NCBI GenBank assembly: GCA_024233215.1
Contig: JACKPW010000012.1
Location: 1-64,000, forward strand
Reading direction: 5' to 3'
DNA: 64,000 nt
DNA from: Verrucomicrobiales bacterium
Lineage (GTDB): Bacteria > Verrucomicrobiota > Verrucomicrobiia > Limisphaerales > J093
Shown here: one piece after another, positions 51,760 to 60,429 of the stretch
How positions within the stretch are numbered: the first letter of the stretch is position 1
Layout of the letters: each line of letters begins with the position of its first letter
Program-made: the position numbers and the translations under genes
Notes under the pieces: model-generated
Databases searched by the model: none
What the model was told of the DNA's origin: nothing
The model's input: only the letters and a program-made list of their open reading frames with translations

Positions 51760-51779
51760 GTTTGGATGCGTGCGGCGGC

Positions 51780-52292
51780 ATGGCGAGTGTAGGCGAACAA
51801 CTCAAGGCGGCGCGGGAAGCGCAGCGGTTGTCGGTTCACCGCGTGGCGGAGGTCACCCGGATGCGGACTGATCAGGTGCTTGCCATTGAGGCGGGTAACC
51901 ACGCCGGGTTTGTTGCCCCGGTCTATCTGCGGGGATTCGTCAGGGCTTACGCCCGGTTCGTCCATCTCGATGAGGCGGAGATTCTGTCCCAGTTGGAGCG
52001 GGACGTTGGCCAGCCAGCCAGAGAGGCGGAAGTGACCGGGCGGGCAGGCGCTGAAGAGACGGGTCGCGATGGTCTGGGGAGGCACTTGAGCGGGGTCCGC
52101 TGGCAGCGGGTCGGTCCGGTCCTTGGGGGGGTGCTGGTGGCGCTGCTCGGTTTCGTCCTCCTTCGTTCATCGGGGGGGGGGAGTCGGGGTGCGGCGGGTG
52201 AGGGGACGCCTGCGCTCTATGAACCGGCCGGGCCGGACGCGGGAGAGGTATTGGCTTTGCCGGAGATTCCGGAGGCTCCCGGTCCCGGGTGA
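51780..52292 (+). CDS. RodZ-like helix-turn-helix membrane protein
   Basis: 170 residues. Residues 1-65 are a HTH_25-type domain: GEQLKAAREAQRLSVHRVAE, VTRMRTDQVLAIEAGNHAGF, FVAPVYLRGFVRAYARFVHL. A membrane helix follows at about 112-130 (VGPVLGGVLVALLGFVLL), then a Gly/Ala/Pro-rich tail. RodZ links the cytoskeleton MreB to the membrane and cell shape; related HTH-transmembrane proteins have other roles. It lies between tRNA-Gln and the exopolysaccharide export genes. The start is ATG 51780; an earlier frame overlaps the tRNA. Confidence 0.75.
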   Translation: MASVGEQLKAAREAQRLSVHRVAEVTRMRTDQVLAIEAGNHAGFVAPVYLRGFVRAYARFVHLDEAEILSQLERDVGQPAREAEVTGRAGAEETGRDGLGRHLSGVRWQRVGPVLGGVLVALLGFVLLRSSGGGSRGAAGEGTPALYEPAGPDAGEVLALPEIPEAPGPG

Positions 52293-52422
52293 ACTCCAGG
52301 ACACGAAGGACACTTCAAGCTTGCCTGACGCCAGGGGATGGCTGACTGTGCGCCGTTTATGGCGGTGCGGTAGCCCTGGAAGCAAGGGTTCCCTGGATGA
52401 GTGATGGTTGCTGATTGATGTG

Positions 52423-53727
52423 ATGCGTCAGAAGCGAACAGTCGGAAGAGTTGACACGGCCCTCCGGGCCGGGCGTTTGGGGGCGGTCCTGCGGGGCCGT
52501 TGCTGCCGCCCGGTTTCCGGGAAGTGGGGACGGTTTCTCTTGGTGTCCGGGGTTGTGGCACTTGGCGCACCAGCCCTCGCCTTCGAAGCGAGGGACATGC
52601 TCGGCTTCAAGGTGGGTGCGGTGGGCATCCGGCCAAACCTGTCGGTCGCCGAGCGGTTCAGCGACAACATCACTTACACCAGCGGGGACATTCCTTTCTA
52701 TCCCAAGCAGTCGGACTTCATCACCATCATCAGCCCGGGGGTCATCGCCACGGCAGGTCACGAGGAAACCGGGAAGTTGTTCAGTGTCGGTTATCGACTC
52801 GACGCCCTGATGTATGCGGACAACGGCAAGTACAACGCGCTGGACCACAACGTGAATCTGTCCGCGACGATATCGGGCAATCGTCTAACCTCCACCACCA
52901 CTGCGACCGTCGGATACGCTTCGAGCATCTACACCGGCTACGATCGGATCATCGAGGGAATCTACCTGCCGGCAGGCAACACCGACCGTTTGCCCTACAA
53001 TTTCTCGACGCGGCTGGCCCTGCATGCGACGCCAAAGACCGATGCCTACTTGGGCGCGAGCTTCAACGGTCTGGTGTTCCCCAACAACACCACGCTCCTT
53101 TACCGTGATCGGAACGACTGGAGAGTCACGTTGGGGGGCGATTACGCGGTTCGTCCGAAGCTCCGGGTTCTGGCGGAGGCCTATTACGCCCAGTCCTTCT
53201 ACTCTGCGCCCCCCCTGGGAGGAAGCAGTTCGGAGTGGGATCGCGTTGGGGGGAACCTGGGCTTCCGAACCGATCTGTCGGCGCGGTTGAGTGGAAGCGT
53301 ACGGGTCGGCTACGAATTCTGGGAGCGCGATGCTCAACCCGGTGATACCCTGACAACGACCGCGAGCTTGGGCTATCGGTTGACGGAGCGCACCAGGTTG
53401 TCCCTCAATTTCAGCCGGGGCGCCCGTGAATCCGTCTCCACAGCCAGTGGGTCCTACATCTCTTACCAGGGTGGGCTTGGGGTTGAACATCGGCTCGGTA
53501 CCAAACGGCCTGTTATTCTCGCGGCGAACGCCAAGGCCAGTCTTAACGATTACGAAAGCGGCACCGAGCACTCTTACTATACACTTGGAGTCAGCGGCGC
53601 CTATATGCTGCGGGATTGGCTCCGGCTCATGCTCGCTTATCAGTTCGAGTCGCGCGATGGCAGTGCCGGCGTCGCCCGCAACTACACCGTCAACAGCGTT
53701 ACTTTGAGTGTCGCGGCCGGCTATTGA
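52423..53727 (+). CDS. Outer-membrane beta-barrel protein of exopolysaccharide export
   Basis: 434 residues. A basic N-terminus is followed by a signal-like helix (about 38-55, FLLVSGVVALGAPALAF). The rest is an alternating beta pattern with many Tyr/Asn turns and ends with VTLSVAAGY, an aromatic end typical of outer-membrane barrels. It resembles the BBP2-type barrels found with Wza/Wzc export genes (EpsL-like). It precedes the Wza-type gene by 5 bases and likely forms or supports the outer-membrane pore. ATG 52423 was preferred to TTG 52408; a start after the signal segment is unlikely. Confidence 0.75.
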   Translation: MRQKRTVGRVDTALRAGRLGAVLRGRCCRPVSGKWGRFLLVSGVVALGAPALAFEARDMLGFKVGAVGIRPNLSVAERFSDNITYTSGDIPFYPKQSDFITIISPGVIATAGHEETGKLFSVGYRLDALMYADNGKYNALDHNVNLSATISGNRLTSTTTATVGYASSIYTGYDRIIEGIYLPAGNTDRLPYNFSTRLALHATPKTDAYLGASFNGLVFPNNTTLLYRDRNDWRVTLGGDYAVRPKLRVLAEAYYAQSFYSAPPLGGSSSEWDRVGGNLGFRTDLSARLSGSVRVGYEFWERDAQPGDTLTTTASLGYRLTERTRLSLNFSRGARESVSTASGSYISYQGGLGVEHRLGTKRPVILAANAKASLNDYESGTEHSYYTLGVSGAYMLRDWLRLMLAYQFESRDGSAGVARNYTVNSVTLSVAAGY

Positions 53728-53732
53728 GAAAA

Positions 53733-54356
53733 ATGAAGAGATTCTTACCAGGATTATCGATGCTGATGGTTTTGCCCCTGCTGATCACCGCGTGCGGTGG
53801 TGGCGGGGGCATACGGCCGGATGGAACCACCTCCGGCGTGCCCGTTGGGACCGAAGGGGCTGACGAAAACCCTGATCGTCCGATTGCCGGAGAGGACACC
53901 CTGACGATCAAGATTGTGGGTGAAGGGACGGATGCGACCGCCTACCCGGTTAGCCCGGCCGGTTACATCCAGTTTCCCTACCTGGATTTGGTTCGGGTCG
54001 AGGGGTTGACGCCCAGCGAAATCAAGAACTTGATTGAGAACCGGTTGATCAAGGAGGGGTACTTCGTCCAGCCCCAGTTGCTGGTGACTGCCGCCTATCA
54101 GGAGCGATACGCTCATGTCCTGGGGGCAGTCGGACGGCCCGGCTTGGTTCCGCTGCGAGGGGAAAAGAAGTTGGATATTCTGGACGTCATCAGCTACGCG
54201 GGAGGAACCACCCGCCTTGCCAGGGACAAGGTGGAGTACACCCACGACGGGGTGACCGAGTCGCTGTCCCTCGACAAACTGAAGCGTGCCGGTCCCGACT
54301 CGCGCATTTACGTGCAACCCGGGGACGTTATTGAAGTCAAAGAAACCCTTTTCTAG
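53733..54356 (+). CDS. Polysaccharide export outer-membrane lipoprotein (Wza-type)
   Basis: 207 residues with a lipobox (LLITAC, Cys about 21) followed by a Gly-rich linker. The Poly_export domain starts at about 53 (DTLTIKIVGEGTDATAYPVS, VSPAGYIQFPYLDLVRVEGL) and one SLBB domain follows (AHVLGAVGRPGLVPLRGEKK, LDILDVISYAGGTTRLA). It forms the periplasmic-outer-membrane channel part of a Wzy-dependent exopolysaccharide system. It is shorter than E. coli Wza and has one SLBB repeat. Six bases separate it from the Wzc-type kinase. Confidence 0.88.
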   Translation: MKRFLPGLSMLMVLPLLITACGGGGGIRPDGTTSGVPVGTEGADENPDRPIAGEDTLTIKIVGEGTDATAYPVSPAGYIQFPYLDLVRVEGLTPSEIKNLIENRLIKEGYFVQPQLLVTAAYQERYAHVLGAVGRPGLVPLRGEKKLDILDVISYAGGTTRLARDKVEYTHDGVTESLSLDKLKRAGPDSRIYVQPGDVIEVKETLF

Positions 54357-54362
54357 AACCCC

Positions 54363-56534
54363 ATGCAGTCTTATCAGGCTTACCCTCAGACAGCGCCCTC
54401 GGACCCCGTGAGCCTGCCTTCCGGCGGTGGTGGTGGCGGCTCCTTCAGTTCCATGACCCTGCGGCACTACTGGCACGTGCTGCTGGAGCGCCGGTGGCTG
54501 GTGATTCTGGTATTGATGATGGCAATCGCTGGCAGTGTGGGTTACGTTGTCAAGGCGCCCCGCATCTTCCAGGCTGGCGCCCGTCTGCAAATTGATCCGG
54601 AGACCGAAACGCAGGTGAACCTGCGGGAGGGGTACGGTGGCATTTCGCGAATCGATCAGGACTACCTTCAGACCCAGTACAAGAACCTATTGAGCCGGTC
54701 CCTGCTGGAGCGGGTGGTCAAGGCGGAACGCTTGGATCAGGATTCGCGCTACTCCCGTGAGATGGACGTGGTTCAGGCGCTCGCGGAGGACATCACCATC
54801 GCCCCAATCCGCATGACCCGACTGGTGGAGGTGAAGGTGGATCACACCGATCCCCGGAAGGCCAAGGAGATCACGGATCGGCTTGCCAACGAGTTCATCG
54901 AGCAGAACAAGATTCGGAAGACCGGTCGGATGATGAGCACCCTTCAGGTTCTGCGCGCCCAGGCAAATCAGATGGAGCGTGATGTCACGGAACTGGAGGA
55001 CGCGGTTCAGGCCTATCGCGAGCGTAACAACTTCGTCTCCCTGGACGCGAACATGAATCCCGTGGCCCAGTCCCTGAGCCAGGTTCAAATGCGTTACGCG
55101 GATGCCAAGGCCGCAGCGGAAATCGGCCAGTCCCAGATCACGGAACTCGAGGCCCACACGGCCGCCGGGAAACCCGCCGAGACCTTCCCATCCATTGCGC
55201 ACGATGCCCAGGTGATCGCGATCCAGACGAAGATGAGCGATCTCCGCACGGACCTGGCGGGGTACCTGAAGCGGTACGGGGAGAATCACCCCAACATTGT
55301 GGTCGTGCGGTCGCGCCTGGCCGAGGCCCAGAAGGAACTCAACCAGAGAATCCAGGAGACGACCGATACGTTGCGCAAATCCGCGGAGTTGCAACAGGTC
55401 CAACTCGCCAACCTCAAGGAGAGCCTGGACTACTGGGAGTCCGAGTACCAGAAGTGGAACAAAGCCAAGACCCAGTACGACGTGCTGCAACGGAAGGCCG
55501 ATGCCAGTCGGGCGTTGTTCAACATGGTCCTGAGCCGGCTCAATGAGGCGGAAGTCATGCAGCGCGACACCGCGCAGAACATCTACGTCGTGGACCCGGC
55601 TGCCATCCCGGTGGAGTTCGTCTGGCCCAACATCCCCCTCGTGCTCGTCGGGGGCATCCTGGCCGGCTTACTCGTTGGCGTGGGGTTGGCGCTGTTCGTG
55701 AATTACCTGGATGACTCGATCAAGAGTCAGGACGACGTGGAACTGCACCTGCAGATGCCGTTCCTGGGCTACGTGCCAAGCGTGAAGAGCGCCAAGGAGG
55801 TGGAACGTTACCTGCAGTGTCATCTGCATCCCCAGTCGAATGCCTCGGAAAGCGTTCGTTCAATCCGCGCAGCCGTGGCGTTGGGGGATCATGGCGAAAA
55901 ACTCCGGGTGCTTACGGTGACCAGCACCGTCCCGTCGGAAGGGAAGTCCGTTATCGCCGCCAACCTGGCGATTGCGATGGCGCAGACCGGCTTTCGCACG
56001 CTCTTGGTGGACGCCGACATGCGCCGCCCGCGGTTGCACAAGGCGTTTCAAATGCACACCCCGGTGGGCTTGCCGACCTATCTGCATGGCAAGACGGATC
56101 AGATGGATGAGGTGGTGAGTGCCACCGAGGTGCCGAACCTCGACCTCGTTTGCAGCAACGGGGGTGCCTCCCAGTCCACGGAATTGGTGGCGTCGCGACG
56201 GATGGTTCAGTTCCTTGACGAGGCCCGGAAGCGCTATGATCGCGTCATTCTGGATACGCCTCCAGTGTCCGCGGTGAGCGATCCCCTGGTGGTTTCCTCA
56301 TTGGCGGATGGTTGCGTGTTTGTCTCGAAGTTCAACAAAGTCCGCCGGGAACACGCCCGCAAGAGTCTGCAGCGCCTTCAGGATGCCGGGGTGCATATCT
56401 GCGGTGTGTTGCTGAACGACATCGATTTCGAGGGTCGCGATTCCTACTACTACTCGTACTACTTCTACCAGAATCGCTACTACTCAAGCTATCGGGCCCG
56501 GCCTGACCAGATCGGGGCCGTGAAAAGCGCGTAG
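54363..56534 (+). CDS. Polysaccharide chain-length determinant / tyrosine autokinase (Wzc-type)
   Basis: 723 residues. Wzz domain with two membrane helices (about 48-68 and 418-442) and a long periplasmic coiled coil (about 190-380). The cytoplasmic BY-kinase domain follows: Walker A TSTVPSEGKSVIAANLA (about 518-534), A' LLVDADMRRPRLH, B VILDTPPVSAVSD. The C-terminus has a Tyr cluster (YYYSYYFYQNRYYSSY), the usual autophosphorylation tail. It controls the length of the exported polysaccharide and its activity cycles with Tyr phosphorylation. The three-gene set lacks glycosyltransferases here; they must be elsewhere. Confidence 0.92.
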   Translation: MQSYQAYPQTAPSDPVSLPSGGGGGGSFSSMTLRHYWHVLLERRWLVILVLMMAIAGSVGYVVKAPRIFQAGARLQIDPETETQVNLREGYGGISRIDQDYLQTQYKNLLSRSLLERVVKAERLDQDSRYSREMDVVQALAEDITIAPIRMTRLVEVKVDHTDPRKAKEITDRLANEFIEQNKIRKTGRMMSTLQVLRAQANQMERDVTELEDAVQAYRERNNFVSLDANMNPVAQSLSQVQMRYADAKAAAEIGQSQITELEAHTAAGKPAETFPSIAHDAQVIAIQTKMSDLRTDLAGYLKRYGENHPNIVVVRSRLAEAQKELNQRIQETTDTLRKSAELQQVQLANLKESLDYWESEYQKWNKAKTQYDVLQRKADASRALFNMVLSRLNEAEVMQRDTAQNIYVVDPAAIPVEFVWPNIPLVLVGGILAGLLVGVGLALFVNYLDDSIKSQDDVELHLQMPFLGYVPSVKSAKEVERYLQCHLHPQSNASESVRSIRAAVALGDHGEKLRVLTVTSTVPSEGKSVIAANLAIAMAQTGFRTLLVDADMRRPRLHKAFQMHTPVGLPTYLHGKTDQMDEVVSATEVPNLDLVCSNGGASQSTELVASRRMVQFLDEARKRYDRVILDTPPVSAVSDPLVVSSLADGCVFVSKFNKVRREHARKSLQRLQDAGVHICGVLLNDIDFEGRDSYYYSYYFYQNRYYSSYRARPDQIGAVKSA

Positions 56535-56561
56535 CGGACCGTTCCATTGGCCGAGTTCATT

Positions 56562-56597
56562 CTCCCCACCGGGTTCCCGTGAAATGACACGGGGAGG
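56562..56597 (+). terminator. Stem-loop after the Wzc-type gene
   Basis: CTCCCC (56562-56567) pairs with GGGGAG (56592-56597), and CCCGTG (56576-56581) with CACGGG (56588-56593), as alternatives. It lies 28 bases past the stop codon. There is no T-run. Confidence 0.35.
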
Positions 56598-56680
56598 GGA
56601 CTCGGCCGGCGGTGATGCCGTTCCGAAGCAAACTCCGGCCGGGGGGGACTTGGGGACTGGTGTGGCCGGCGACAGGTGAT

Positions 56681-57205
56681 CTATCCCAGGCGCAACGCGA
56701 GTGGATTCCGGCCTGGTCGATAGCCTTTGTCCTCCGGCGATCGGAGCACAAGCCCCGTCCCGCCCTCTGCTCTCACCAACCGGGCCAACTCCACGGCCTC
56801 GTCCGTGGATCCGATCCGTGACACCGTGGTCACGAACGCGTTTGGACACTCCATCAACGCCTGGCGGGCCTGCTCGATCCGGTGCAAATAGGGGCCCGGC
56901 AGGACCGCGTCGAACACCACCAGCTTCATCTCGGGCGTGAAGGCGTCCCGGCCGCGCCGGGCGAACCGACGCACGCTGGCAGTGCCTCCCGGGCCGCCCC
57001 AAAGCACCCCATCCAAGGCGATGTCGCAGGGGAGTCCCTTGAGGAAGGCGGGGGGTGCATCGAGTTGCTCGCCGGTGCGGTGCCAAAGAGTGAAGCCATC
57101 CCAGATGACCCGAAGCCCTTCATACCGTTCCGTTGCGAGCCAACCGCTCACGTCCATGCCATGGTGCCAGTCGCAGAGTGTGGTCATGTCGGCTTCAGTG
57201 ATCAT
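56681..57205 (-). CDS. ATP-dependent DNA-ligase-like protein lacking the catalytic lysine
   Basis: A 174-residue protein aligned with the adenylation domain of small ATP-dependent ligases. GWLATERYEGLRVIWDG corresponds to motif I (usually E-K-x-D-G-V-R); the lysine that forms the ligase-AMP bond is Arg27 here. CDIALDGVLWGG matches the motif III region ('LDGELW'; the Glu is Val), and GTGLVLRSPEDKGYRPGRNP matches motif IV-V ('EGLVLR...'), but the final 'LLKxK' reads LALRLG. It ends there, with no OB domain. So it is probably a pseudo-enzyme or a different nucleotide-binding protein. Frame and codon use look intact. Start is ATG 57205. Confidence 0.7.
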   Translation of the reverse strand: MITEADMTTLCDWHHGMDVSGWLATERYEGLRVIWDGFTLWHRTGEQLDAPPAFLKGLPCDIALDGVLWGGPGGTASVRRFARRGRDAFTPEMKLVVFDAVLPGPYLHRIEQARQALMECPNAFVTTVSRIGSTDEAVELARLVRAEGGTGLVLRSPEDKGYRPGRNPLALRLG

Positions 57206-57382
57206 CTGGGATGTATCCTAGCGGAGCAAGGTAAGCACGCGCAATAAGAATTGCTTGGACGTATTAATGCATCTTAAACATTCGTTGCACATACAGCCTG
57301 CTTGCCTCCCTCAGATCATACATCTGATCGAGGTTCCGGACGATCTGCCAGGACTGCGGCGGGACCGGTCGCAATCCCCGGT
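57206..57382. other. AT-rich spacer between the ligase-like gene and the Gfo/Idh/MocA gene
   Basis: 177 bases of lower GC than either neighbour. I see no supported gene, and it presumably holds the promoter of the ligase-like gene. Confidence 0.3.
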
Positions 57383-58795
57383 CTAGACCTCCTCCCACTG
57401 CCCCGGAATCGGTGCGGGATAGCGGCCCTCCGCGTCTGCCTGAACCGGGGCGGGGCTGGATTCGATCAGCGCCCCGGTATCCGGACAGAAGCGGAACTCG
57501 GACGCCAGCATCTGGTCCCAGTTGAGGACCTGCCCCGTGTGGACCGCCGCCCGGCCCATGATGGCGCCGAGGTTTGACAACGCCGCCCGGCGCACCTCGT
57601 TGTGGGGTTGGTCCTCGCGGATCGCGCGGAGCAGAGCGTCCCATTCGGATTGCCAGGGATTGACGGTTTCGCGGGGCGGACGCCAGGCGACGTTTCCGCG
57701 GTCGATGCGTTGATCCTTGTAGATCCAGCAATCCGGGGCGTGGATGTCGCCCGAGAACTTCGCGGCACAGTTCGCGCCGTGGACGAACGTGGAAAAGTCC
57801 GTGTGGCACTTCGGAATGTAGCGTCCGGTCACGTGAGCCTTGCTCCCATCGGGAAAGGTGTATTCGATCGCGTAGCTGTCGAGGTTCTGGCTGGCGTCCC
57901 GACTGCCGGCGAAACGGCCGCCGACACCGTGGGCCGCTACGGGCCAGGAGTCCTTGATCCAGAAGCACTCGTCGATCTGGTGGATCATCAACTCCAGGAA
58001 GACGCCGCCTGAAGCCCACAGAAACTGGTAGGGATGCCCGGGGCTGAGCTGCCAGAGCAACTCGTTCTGACCTCCGGAAAACGGCCCCATGAAGTAGCCG
58101 GGATCCATGCGATAGGCCCGAACCATCAACACGTCCCCCAGCGCGCCGTCGCGAATGCGGTCGATCATCGCCTGTCGTGCCGACGAATGCCGGCACATCA
58201 GGCCGCAACCAATCTTGAGGTTCTTCCGTTCCGCGGCCTCACCGGCGCGGAGCAGTCGCTGCACGCCTCCGGGGTCGCAGGCGAACTGCTTCTCCATGAA
58301 GACATTCACGCCCTTCTCCACGGCATACTCCAGATGCGGCGCGCGGAAGGCGGCATGGGTGGTCAACATCGCCACATCGCCGGGCTTCAGGCAGTCGATC
58401 GCCTTGCGGTAGGCGTCAAATCCCAGGAATCGTCTTTCCGCCGGCACGTCCACCCGCTCCCCCAGCGTTTCACGGAGATTCCGATGCGCGCCGTCCAGCC
58501 GGTCCTGGCGGATGTCCGCCATCGCTACGAGCTTCACTGGTCCCCCCGCTTCCCGACCGGCCTCCCGCTGGCGTCCCGACTGATCCCCGAGCACCAGTCC
58601 CCCGGCGGACATGGCATTCGCTACGGCGCCGCTGCCGCGGCCCCCGCATCCGATGAGCGCGAGCCGGATGGTGTTGTCCTCGGCGGCGTGGACATGCGGC
58701 AGGGTGAATCCGGCGAGGGCCGATGCGCCGGCGATGCGGCTGCCGGTCTTGATGAAATCCCGACGGGACGAAAAGGGAGCTTGCGGAGTGTTCAT
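57383..58795 (-). CDS. Gfo/Idh/MocA family oxidoreductase with Tat signal (second exported copy)
   Basis: 470 residues. SSRRDFIKTGSRIAGASAL is the twin-arginine signal. RLALIGCGGRGSGAV is the NAD(P) motif, and NVFMEKQFACDPGG replaces the usual E-K-P with E-K-Q, an unusual change at a conserved position. An active-site block FLWASGGVFLELMIHQIDECFWIKD is present. A 15-residue insertion (GDQSGRQREAGREAGG) follows the first strand. It likely oxidises a sugar in the periplasm. A perfect TTGACA box lies upstream. ATG 58795 was chosen because the earlier in-frame start is not compatible with a Tat leader at the N-terminus. Confidence 0.85.
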   Translation of the reverse strand: MNTPQAPFSSRRDFIKTGSRIAGASALAGFTLPHVHAAEDNTIRLALIGCGGRGSGAVANAMSAGGLVLGDQSGRQREAGREAGGPVKLVAMADIRQDRLDGAHRNLRETLGERVDVPAERRFLGFDAYRKAIDCLKPGDVAMLTTHAAFRAPHLEYAVEKGVNVFMEKQFACDPGGVQRLLRAGEAAERKNLKIGCGLMCRHSSARQAMIDRIRDGALGDVLMVRAYRMDPGYFMGPFSGGQNELLWQLSPGHPYQFLWASGGVFLELMIHQIDECFWIKDSWPVAAHGVGGRFAGSRDASQNLDSYAIEYTFPDGSKAHVTGRYIPKCHTDFSTFVHGANCAAKFSGDIHAPDCWIYKDQRIDRGNVAWRPPRETVNPWQSEWDALLRAIREDQPHNEVRRAALSNLGAIMGRAAVHTGQVLNWDQMLASEFRFCPDTGALIESSPAPVQADAEGRYPAPIPGQWEEV

Positions 58796-58803
58796 GGGCC
58801 AAC

Positions 58804-58831
58804 GTTGCACGGGAGGGTGACCCACTGTCAA
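58804..58831 (-). promoter_or_regulatory. Candidate promoter of the second exported oxidoreductase
   Basis: On the minus strand, a perfect TTGACA (58831-58826) and TGCAAC (58809-58804) are separated by 16 bases, with the -10 box eight bases before ATG 58795. There is no Shine-Dalgarno. Confidence 0.4.
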
Positions 58832-58949
58832 AGTCCTTTGCGGACCGATGCCGGCGCGGCTCATCTGGTTTCAATCGTTGCGGCATCCTCAGTCCGGCTG
58901 AACCGGGGGATTGACCCCGCGAACGGCGGAGGGTTTCATCCGCTCCATC

Positions 58950-60395
58950 ATGCGTTGTAACCTGATCCTTCGTCGCACATCGGGAGCGCTGCTGTCGTTG
59001 ATTGTCGCGCTCGCCCTTGGCGGTTGCGCCACGCAGTCCCCCGGCCACAACCGAAGCTTGAAGACTCCCTTGGACCGCTACGTTGCCCAACCCGATCCCC
59101 ACTATGCCTGGCGGCTTGTGGAACAGCAGGTCGCCGACGGTGTCCGTGTCAGCTTCATCAACCTGACTTCCCAGGCCTGGCTCACTGAAGCGGAGGTGGA
59201 CCGGCCGGTGTGGTGGCATTGGCTGGTGGTCTACACGCCGGACACCGTGGCGCATGACACGGCGCTGCTCATGATCACGGGCGGCAGCAACAAGAGCGAT
59301 GACCTGCCCAAGCCGAGTGGCCAGCTCGCCCAGATTGCCCAGGCCAACCAGGCGGTCGTGGGCGAGTTGCGCATGGTGCCCAACCAGCCGCTGGTCTTTG
59401 GCAACGACGGTGAGGAACGCTACGAAGACAATCTCATCGCCTATACCTGGGACAAGTTCCTCCGCACCGGCGATGCCAGGTGGCCGGCCCGTCTCCCCAT
59501 GACCAAGGCGGCGGTTCGCGCGATGGACACCCTGACGGATTTTTGCCTCTCCGAACCGGGCGGGGGTCACGACGTCGGGACCTTCATCGTGGCGGGCGGT
59601 TCAAAACGCGGCTGGACCACGTGGACCACGGCCGCGGTGGACGAACGCGTCGTGGGCATCTGCCCCATCGTGATCGACATGCTCAACCTCGTGCCCTCGT
59701 TCAAGCACCACTGGCAGACTTACGGCTTCTACGCCCCGGCGGTGGACGACTATGTGAACCAGGGCATCATGGAGTGGATGGACACCCCGGAGTTCAAGGC
59801 GCTGATGCGGATCGTGGAGCCCTTCGAGTATCGCGACCGCTTGACCATGCCCAAGCTCATGCTCAATGCCTGCGGCGACCAGTTCTTCCTGCCGGACTCG
59901 GCGCAGTTCTACTTCGATGCCCTCCGCGGACCCAAATACCTTCGCTACGTGCCGAACACCGATCACGGCATGAAGGACAGCGATGCCGTGGAGACGCTCG
60001 CTGCCTGGGAGCACGCCCTCCTCAATCACACGCCGCTGCCGCAACTTGCCTGGAGTCGTTCCGCGGACGGGGTCATTCACGTGCAGTCCGGCATCCAGCC
60101 GAAGGAAGTCCGATTCTGGCAGGCCACGAACCCCGACGCCCGCGATTTCCGGCTCGAGACCCTCGGCCCGAAGTGGACCAGCGAGGTGCTCTCGCCGGAA
60201 GCGGAGGGTTCCTATGTCGCCGCGCTCGCCGCGCCGCCGAAGGGGTGGACGGCCGGCATGGTGGAGTTGACCTACGATCTGGGCGGGCCGAAACCGCTCA
60301 AGCTCACGACGCAGGTCTGGGTTGCGCCCGACACGCTGCCGTTCGACGCGCCGATTGGAAAGACCTCCGCCGAACTGCGGGCAATGGAGAAGTAA
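58950..60395 (+). CDS. PhoPQ-activated pathogenicity-related (PqaA-type) lipoprotein
   Basis: 481 residues with a lipoprotein signal (LALGGC, Cys about 26). The family blocks are visible: HWLVVYTPDTVAHDTALLMITGG, ELRMVPNQPLVFGNDGEERYED, AGGSKRGWTTW (a nucleophile-elbow-like G-x-S-x-R), and a closing KLMLNACGDQFFLPDSAQF and VPNTDHGM that could supply Asp and His of an alpha/beta-hydrolase triad. PqaA of Salmonella is linked to antimicrobial-peptide resistance; in environmental bacteria the role is unknown. A serine hydrolase acting outside the inner membrane is likely. Confidence 0.85.
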   Translation: MRCNLILRRTSGALLSLIVALALGGCATQSPGHNRSLKTPLDRYVAQPDPHYAWRLVEQQVADGVRVSFINLTSQAWLTEAEVDRPVWWHWLVVYTPDTVAHDTALLMITGGSNKSDDLPKPSGQLAQIAQANQAVVGELRMVPNQPLVFGNDGEERYEDNLIAYTWDKFLRTGDARWPARLPMTKAAVRAMDTLTDFCLSEPGGGHDVGTFIVAGGSKRGWTTWTTAAVDERVVGICPIVIDMLNLVPSFKHHWQTYGFYAPAVDDYVNQGIMEWMDTPEFKALMRIVEPFEYRDRLTMPKLMLNACGDQFFLPDSAQFYFDALRGPKYLRYVPNTDHGMKDSDAVETLAAWEHALLNHTPLPQLAWSRSADGVIHVQSGIQPKEVRFWQATNPDARDFRLETLGPKWTSEVLSPEAEGSYVAALAAPPKGWTAGMVELTYDLGGPKPLKLTTQVWVAPDTLPFDAPIGKTSAELRAMEK

Positions 60396-60429
60396 GCTTC
60401 AACGGCGGCATCTCGCACCGCCGCTTGAC

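Noticed and set aside
57264..58208. Minus-strand frame ending in an AT-rich tail (...DQMYDLREASRLYVQ)
   Set aside because: Most of it is the shifted frame of the Gfo/Idh/MocA gene. The last ~35 codons look protein-like, but alone they cannot be supported.
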